Under the pieces are notes generated by a model. That model worked only from the letters and a program-made list of their open reading frames with translations, did not search any database and was not told the origin of the DNA. 10,098 bases of DNA from Clostridiales bacterium (GTDB lineage Bacteria; Bacillota; Clostridia; Lutisporales; Lutisporaceae), in NCBI GenBank assembly GCA_012842725.1, contig DUSG01000280.1:1-10098 (forward strand), in the 5' to 3' direction. The translations under genes were made by a program, and so were the position numbers. Numbering within the stretch: position 1 is the stretch's first letter; each line of letters begins with the position of its first letter. This document shows, one piece after another, positions 7,361 through 10,098 of the stretch.

Positions 7361-8609
7361 TATAATCATCACGTTATTTGCAGTAACCTTGTTATCAACT
7401 TCATGCTTCGATGCCCATGAAGTAGACAATTATGCATATGTAACCACTGTTGGAGTAGATAAAGGAGTTGCGGATAAATGGCGCTTTAGTTTTCAGATAG
7501 CTAATATGAGAGCAACCGGGTCGCGAGAAGAATCAGGAAATCAGAAAGCACCGGAATATATAACCATAACGATAGATGCGCCATCGTTTTTTCACGCAGT
7601 AAATGTACTGAATACATCTATAGCTCGAACACTCAACTTTAGACATACAAAATATCTTGTCATATCAAGAGATATTGCAAAAGAGGGAAAGTTTACCGAG
7701 AGTCTAGGTACAATAATAAGGTTTAGAGAGATAAGAAGGACTACAGGGGTAGTGGTATCAACCGATACTGCAGAAGCTTTTATAGAAGAGTTTAATCCTA
7801 AGATAGGTATCTCCTTGGCCAGATTGCAGGAAGGGTATATGGAGCAGTCCAGGCAGACAGGTTTTTTTCCTGAGATACAGCTTAAAGATTATTACTTGGA
7901 AATAAAATCAAACTATAGTCAACCTATAGCCATTCTGGCCGGTATAAACGACTTCAGCCATTTGCCGCAACAGGGAGAGACTGATGTTGAAAAAATTGAA
8001 TTGGGGAAAAGAAAGGCAGGTGAAATCCCCAGAAAAGGAGGCAATACGGTAGAATTCTTTGGCACCGCCGTATTTGACGGAGAAAGGATGGTGGCTGAAC
8101 TTAACGGATATGAAACGACAATTATGTTGATGTTGAGGGGTGAATACGATAGAGGAATTTTTACACTAAAAGACCCACTGAAACCTGAATTATATATTTC
8201 TTTGAATTTGAAACAAAGAAGAAAACCCAAGGTTAAAGTGGAATTTGTAGATGGCAAGCCGGTTTTCCATATAAAATTGATGTTGAATGGAGAAATAATG
8301 GCCATTCAAAGCAGTATTGGCTATGAAAAAACAAGTAAAATAGGTTATCTGGAATCTGCTATAGAAGACATAATAAAGCAGCAAGCAGAAGCTTTGATAG
8401 AAAAAGCCAAAGAGTTAAATGTAGATTTTTTAAACTTTGGATTTCATATAGTCAAAGCATTTCCTACTATACAAGAGTGGGAAAAATATAATTGGATTGG
8501 TCAGATGGAAACTGCAAAAGCAACAGTGGAAGTGGATGTAAAGATAAGGAAAATAGGAACCTTGATAAAAAGTTCTCAGATACTAGGCACGGAGGGAGAA
8601 CAAGATTGA
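7344..8609 (+). CDS. Spore germinant receptor C subunit, Ger(x)C lipoprotein
   Basis: Lipoprotein subunit of the germinant receptor, expected to be anchored by diacylglycerol to the outer face of the inner spore membrane. The 421 residues begin with a signal peptide (MQRK, then a hydrophobic stretch to about 17) and a lipobox ending at C21. The box reads LSTSC, with serine at -3 and leucine at -4, slightly off the usual pattern. After it comes FDAHEVDNYAYVTTVGVDKG, equivalent to the family's CWD-RE start. The family core motif EFFGTAVFDGERMVAELNG is at about 237-255, and the C-terminal domain includes FGFHIVKAFP at 365-374. The start lies inside the B gene and is preceded by GGGGGAAG. The downstream small gene overlaps its stop codon. 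Ger(x)C proteins diverge strongly in sequence, but these motifs and the gene order make the call firm. Confidence 0.92.
   Translation: MQRKVSIIITLFAVTLLSTSCFDAHEVDNYAYVTTVGVDKGVADKWRFSFQIANMRATGSREESGNQKAPEYITITIDAPSFFHAVNVLNTSIARTLNFRHTKYLVISRDIAKEGKFTESLGTIIRFREIRRTTGVVVSTDTAEAFIEEFNPKIGISLARLQEGYMEQSRQTGFFPEIQLKDYYLEIKSNYSQPIAILAGINDFSHLPQQGETDVEKIELGKRKAGEIPRKGGNTVEFFGTAVFDGERMVAELNGYETTIMLMLRGEYDRGIFTLKDPLKPELYISLNLKQRRKPKVKVEFVDGKPVFHIKLMLNGEIMAIQSSIGYEKTSKIGYLESAIEDIIKQQAEALIEKAKELNVDFLNFGFHIVKAFPTIQEWEKYNWIGQMETAKATVEVDVKIRKIGTLIKSSQILGTEGEQD
8591..8598 (+). promoter_or_regulatory. Ribosome binding site of the small membrane protein gene
   Basis: GGAGGGAG inside the end of the C-subunit gene lies 7 bases before TTG 8606. 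It is one of the strongest sites in the window and the main evidence that the small ORF is translated. Confidence 0.7.
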
Positions 8610-8767
8610 AAAATTATCTGTTGTTAATATTTCTTCTTCCCCTTATTTATGTCGGCAGTTTTGGGTATTACTGCTGGAAAAAAGGTGATAAACTGGCTGG
8701 GGTAGGAGCATTTATCGCTACAATTATACCTTTTGCTCTGGCTGTCATAATGCTTATCTATGAATAA
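8606..8767 (+). CDS. Small two-helix membrane protein at the end of the germination operon (possible receptor D-type subunit)
   Basis: A 53-residue protein starting at TTG, whose last two bases form part of the preceding TGA, so the junction reads TTGA and suggests translational coupling with the C subunit. Two hydrophobic helices are predicted by eye at about 4-23 and 31-51, joined by the charged loop CWKKGDK; the chain ends in YE. Translation further upstream in the same frame gives a cysteine- and charge-rich, unlikely sequence inside the C gene, so that longer reading is rejected. Some Bacillus germinant receptor operons carry 'D' genes for small proteins with two membrane segments that modulate receptor function. 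Size, topology and position fit that class, but I cannot show homology. It should not be confused with the lipoprotein GerD. The terminator 29 bases downstream closes the operon. Confidence 0.75.
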   Translation: MKNYLLLIFLLPLIYVGSFGYYCWKKGDKLAGVGAFIATIIPFALAVIMLIYE

Positions 8768-8796
8768 CAGGATTCTGCTGTACAAATGTAATAAAT

Positions 8797-8844
8797 AAAA
8801 AAGCTTTGTAGAAAGGTTTATAAGCCTTTATACAAAGCTTTTTT
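8797..8844. terminator. Bidirectional terminator between convergent genes
   Basis: A perfect 14-bp inverted repeat, AAAAAAGCTTTGTA (8797-8810) and TACAAAGCTTTTTT (8831-8844), encloses an inner stem AAAGG/CCTTT (8812-8816 with 8825-8829) and an 8-base loop. The A-run on one side and the T-run on the other give a U-tract on both strands. It sits 29 bases after the small gene and 13 bases after the stop of the minus-strand DUF362 gene, so it can serve both. Confidence 0.88.
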
Positions 8845-8857
8845 GGTTCGAATATGA

Positions 8858-9973
8858 TTACAGCTCTATAAGTTCATAGTCTCTGCTGCCCATGCCCAGC
8901 TCTTCTCCGTAGGATAGCTGCATTTCTCCTTTCGTATCCGGATGAATAGCTTTGAATTTATCTTCACCGCTTCCCAGACCACAACCGCAATCTCCTATTT
9001 TACTGAACATATTTCCTGCTTGCTTATTTACCAGGTCATAGCTGGCCTGATCAATTGCCACCGGGTCAAAGGATGCAAGAATCCCTATGTCAGGCACAAT
9101 GGGTGCATCGCTCCAAGGTACACAGTCGCATAATGGTGTGACATTCATCACAAAATTCATGAAAGCTATCTTTCCTTTCTTAATAGCCCAGGCGCCATAA
9201 GCATATTCAGTCATCCTTTCGATGAAAGCATCCATTGCCGTACCCCACTGAGGCTTGATAACATTGTAAGTACACATGGAAATACATTCTCCGCATCCTA
9301 TACATTTTTCATCCTGGATATATGCAGAGCCGTCCACCATTATGATGGCATCAGCAGGACAGTTTTTTAGACACATCTGGCATGCCTTGCACGCTTCCCC
9401 TACTTTTGGTTTGGCCGTTGAATGCTGTTGCTGTTTGCCTGCTGCGGGGGCGCATCCCATGGCCATATTCTTTATTGCTCCTCCGAATCCTGCCGTTTCA
9501 TGGCCTTTAAAGTGAGACATGACCATCATAGAGTCTGCATAATATATGGCGGATGATATCTTAACAGTATCAAAATGTTTCTTTCCGATATGTACATCCA
9601 CGGAATCTTTGCTGTATATACCATCTGATATAACCAAAGGTGCATTTACCACTGCGTAAGCAAATCCGTTTTCTATGGCGGTCACAAGATGATCCACTCC
9701 GTTGGAGCGGCTTCCTTTATATAATGTATTTGAATCAGTCAAAAAAGGCTTTCCTCCATATTGTTTAATCTTATCTACTATTTTTCTTACATATATGGGA
9801 TTTATAAAACCATTATTTCCTCTTTCACCGAAATGAATTTTAATAGCCGTCAATTTGTCAGGCTCAACTATTTCTTTAAAGCCTGCCACATCAAAGAGTT
9901 TGTAAACTTTATTTGATATGCTTTCTGAACGCCTGCCGGCTCTCATATTGTAAAAATAAACCTTTGGCTTCAT
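8858..9973 (-). CDS. DUF362 (COG2768) protein with two [4Fe-4S] ferredoxin motifs
   Basis: Cytoplasmic iron-sulfur protein of the DUF362 family; the reaction is unknown, and an electron-transfer role is inferred from the clusters. The 371 residues start with MKPKVYFYNMRAG. The DUF362 part carries KIHFGERGNNGFINP (45-59), SHFKGHETAGFGGAIKNMAM (153-172) and, after the ferredoxin insert, DIGILASFDPVAIDQASYDL (295-314). Two bacterial ferredoxin motifs lie at C195-C198-C201-C205 and C224-C227-C230-C234, each CxxCxxCxxxC. Further cysteines at 174, 282, 284, 329 and 331 may also bind metal or be redox active. The start at 9973 follows GGAGGG at 6 bases; a reading frame 19 codons longer begins at 10030 but has no such site. 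It is convergent to the germination operon and not part of it. Confidence 0.9.
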   Translation of the reverse strand: MKPKVYFYNMRAGRRSESISNKVYKLFDVAGFKEIVEPDKLTAIKIHFGERGNNGFINPIYVRKIVDKIKQYGGKPFLTDSNTLYKGSRSNGVDHLVTAIENGFAYAVVNAPLVISDGIYSKDSVDVHIGKKHFDTVKISSAIYYADSMMVMSHFKGHETAGFGGAIKNMAMGCAPAAGKQQQHSTAKPKVGEACKACQMCLKNCPADAIIMVDGSAYIQDEKCIGCGECISMCTYNVIKPQWGTAMDAFIERMTEYAYGAWAIKKGKIAFMNFVMNVTPLCDCVPWSDAPIVPDIGILASFDPVAIDQASYDLVNKQAGNMFSKIGDCGCGLGSGEDKFKAIHPDTKGEMQLSYGEELGMGSRDYELIEL

Positions 9974-9979
9974 GTTAAT

Positions 9980-9985
9980 CCCTCC
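9980..9985 (-). promoter_or_regulatory. Ribosome binding site deciding the DUF362 start
   Basis: On the minus strand GGAGGG lies 6 bases before the ATG at 9973, which decides against the longer frame opening at 10030. Confidence 0.8.
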
Positions 9986-10021
9986 GATTATATTAATAAT
10001 CTTAACTTTCAACATTTGTAT

Positions 10022-10033
10022 ATATTGCAATAT
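10022..10033. repeat. Perfect 12-bp palindrome upstream of the DUF362 gene, possible operator
   Basis: ATATTGCAATAT is its own reverse complement. It lies between the TATAAT box and the ribosome binding site of the DUF362 gene, where a repressor could act. Its TTGCAATAT half recurs at 10090-10098, 65 bases away at the window edge. Binding by any regulator is a guess. Confidence 0.35.
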
Positions 10034-10051
10034 GAAATACTCATATTTTAA

Positions 10052-10057
10052 ATTATA
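10052..10057 (-). promoter_or_regulatory. Possible -10 element of the DUF362 gene
   Basis: The minus strand reads TATAAT, a perfect -10 hexamer, giving a start near 10045 and a leader of about 70 bases. No good -35 hexamer is found 16 to 18 bases upstream (TTTATT at best). The region is very AT-rich, so confidence is low. Confidence 0.35.
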
Positions 10058-10098
10058 CTATCTGTGACGCAAATAATAAATATACATGCTTGCAATAT

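Noticed and set aside
8492..8605. An ATG at 8492 would extend the small membrane protein by 38 residues.
   Set aside because: The extension overlaps the conserved end of the C subunit, gives a charge- and cysteine-rich sequence with no family look, and lacks the strong ribosome site found before TTG 8606.
9276..9515. A plus-strand frame rich in His, Ala and Cys opposite the ferredoxin motifs.
   Set aside because: It is the complement of the conserved cysteine and glycine codons of the DUF362 gene and has no ribosome site.
9974..10030. A longer form of the DUF362 protein starting at 10030 on the minus strand.
   Set aside because: The ATG at 9973 has GGAGGG 6 bases before it and the protein from there begins with a typical family N-terminus; the extra 19 codons are AT-rich leader that contains the palindrome and the ribosome site itself.

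Overview
The window looks like a chromosomal segment of an endospore-forming, probably anaerobic member of the Firmicutes (class Clostridia or a close relative). The DNA is visibly AT-rich, the genes have strong Shine-Dalgarno sites and use TTG and GTG starts, a complete GerA-type spore germinant receptor operon is present, and the last gene encodes a ferredoxin-like DUF362 protein of a kind common in anaerobes. No transposase, integrase, CRISPR array, rRNA or tRNA was seen. No stretch longer than about 200 bases lacks a gene.

Region 1 (27-4473) is a potassium-uptake module with two TrkH/KtrB-type channel subunits flanking one TrkA-type regulator: trkH1 (27-1469), trkA (1664-3001) and trkH2 (3019-4473, TTG start). 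The two TrkH proteins align along their whole length without large gaps and are evidently tandem paralogues, but they differ at the fourth pore loop and at the intramembrane gating loop. A 194-base gap with a plausible housekeeping promoter separates trkH1 from trkA, while trkA and trkH2 lie 17 bases apart and are probably co-transcribed. A 13-bp hairpin (4484-4513) follows trkH2.

Region 2 (4515-8767) is a germinant receptor operon in the order A-B-C-small protein. The A subunit (4574-6235), the B permease-like subunit (about 6257-7360), the C lipoprotein (7344-8609) and a 53-residue two-helix membrane protein (8606-8767) overlap or lie within about 21 bases of each other, so they form one transcription unit. 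A sequence resembling a sigma-G promoter (GCATA, 18 bases, GATACTA) starts immediately after the trkH2 hairpin, which fits expression in the forespore. The small last gene has a TTG start overlapping the C-subunit stop codon. It resembles in size and topology the 'D' proteins reported in Bacillus receptor operons and is the most interesting item here.

Region 3 (8797-9973) holds a bidirectional terminator between convergent genes and, on the minus strand, a 371-residue DUF362/COG2768 protein with two [4Fe-4S] ferredoxin motifs. Its upstream region carries a TATAAT box and a perfect 12-bp palindrome, with a partial second copy at the window edge.

The potassium and germination modules are neighbours but seem to have separate promoters. 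A functional link, such as potassium recapture during outgrowth, is only a speculation from position. I found no clear evidence of an undescribed defence or mobile system in this window.
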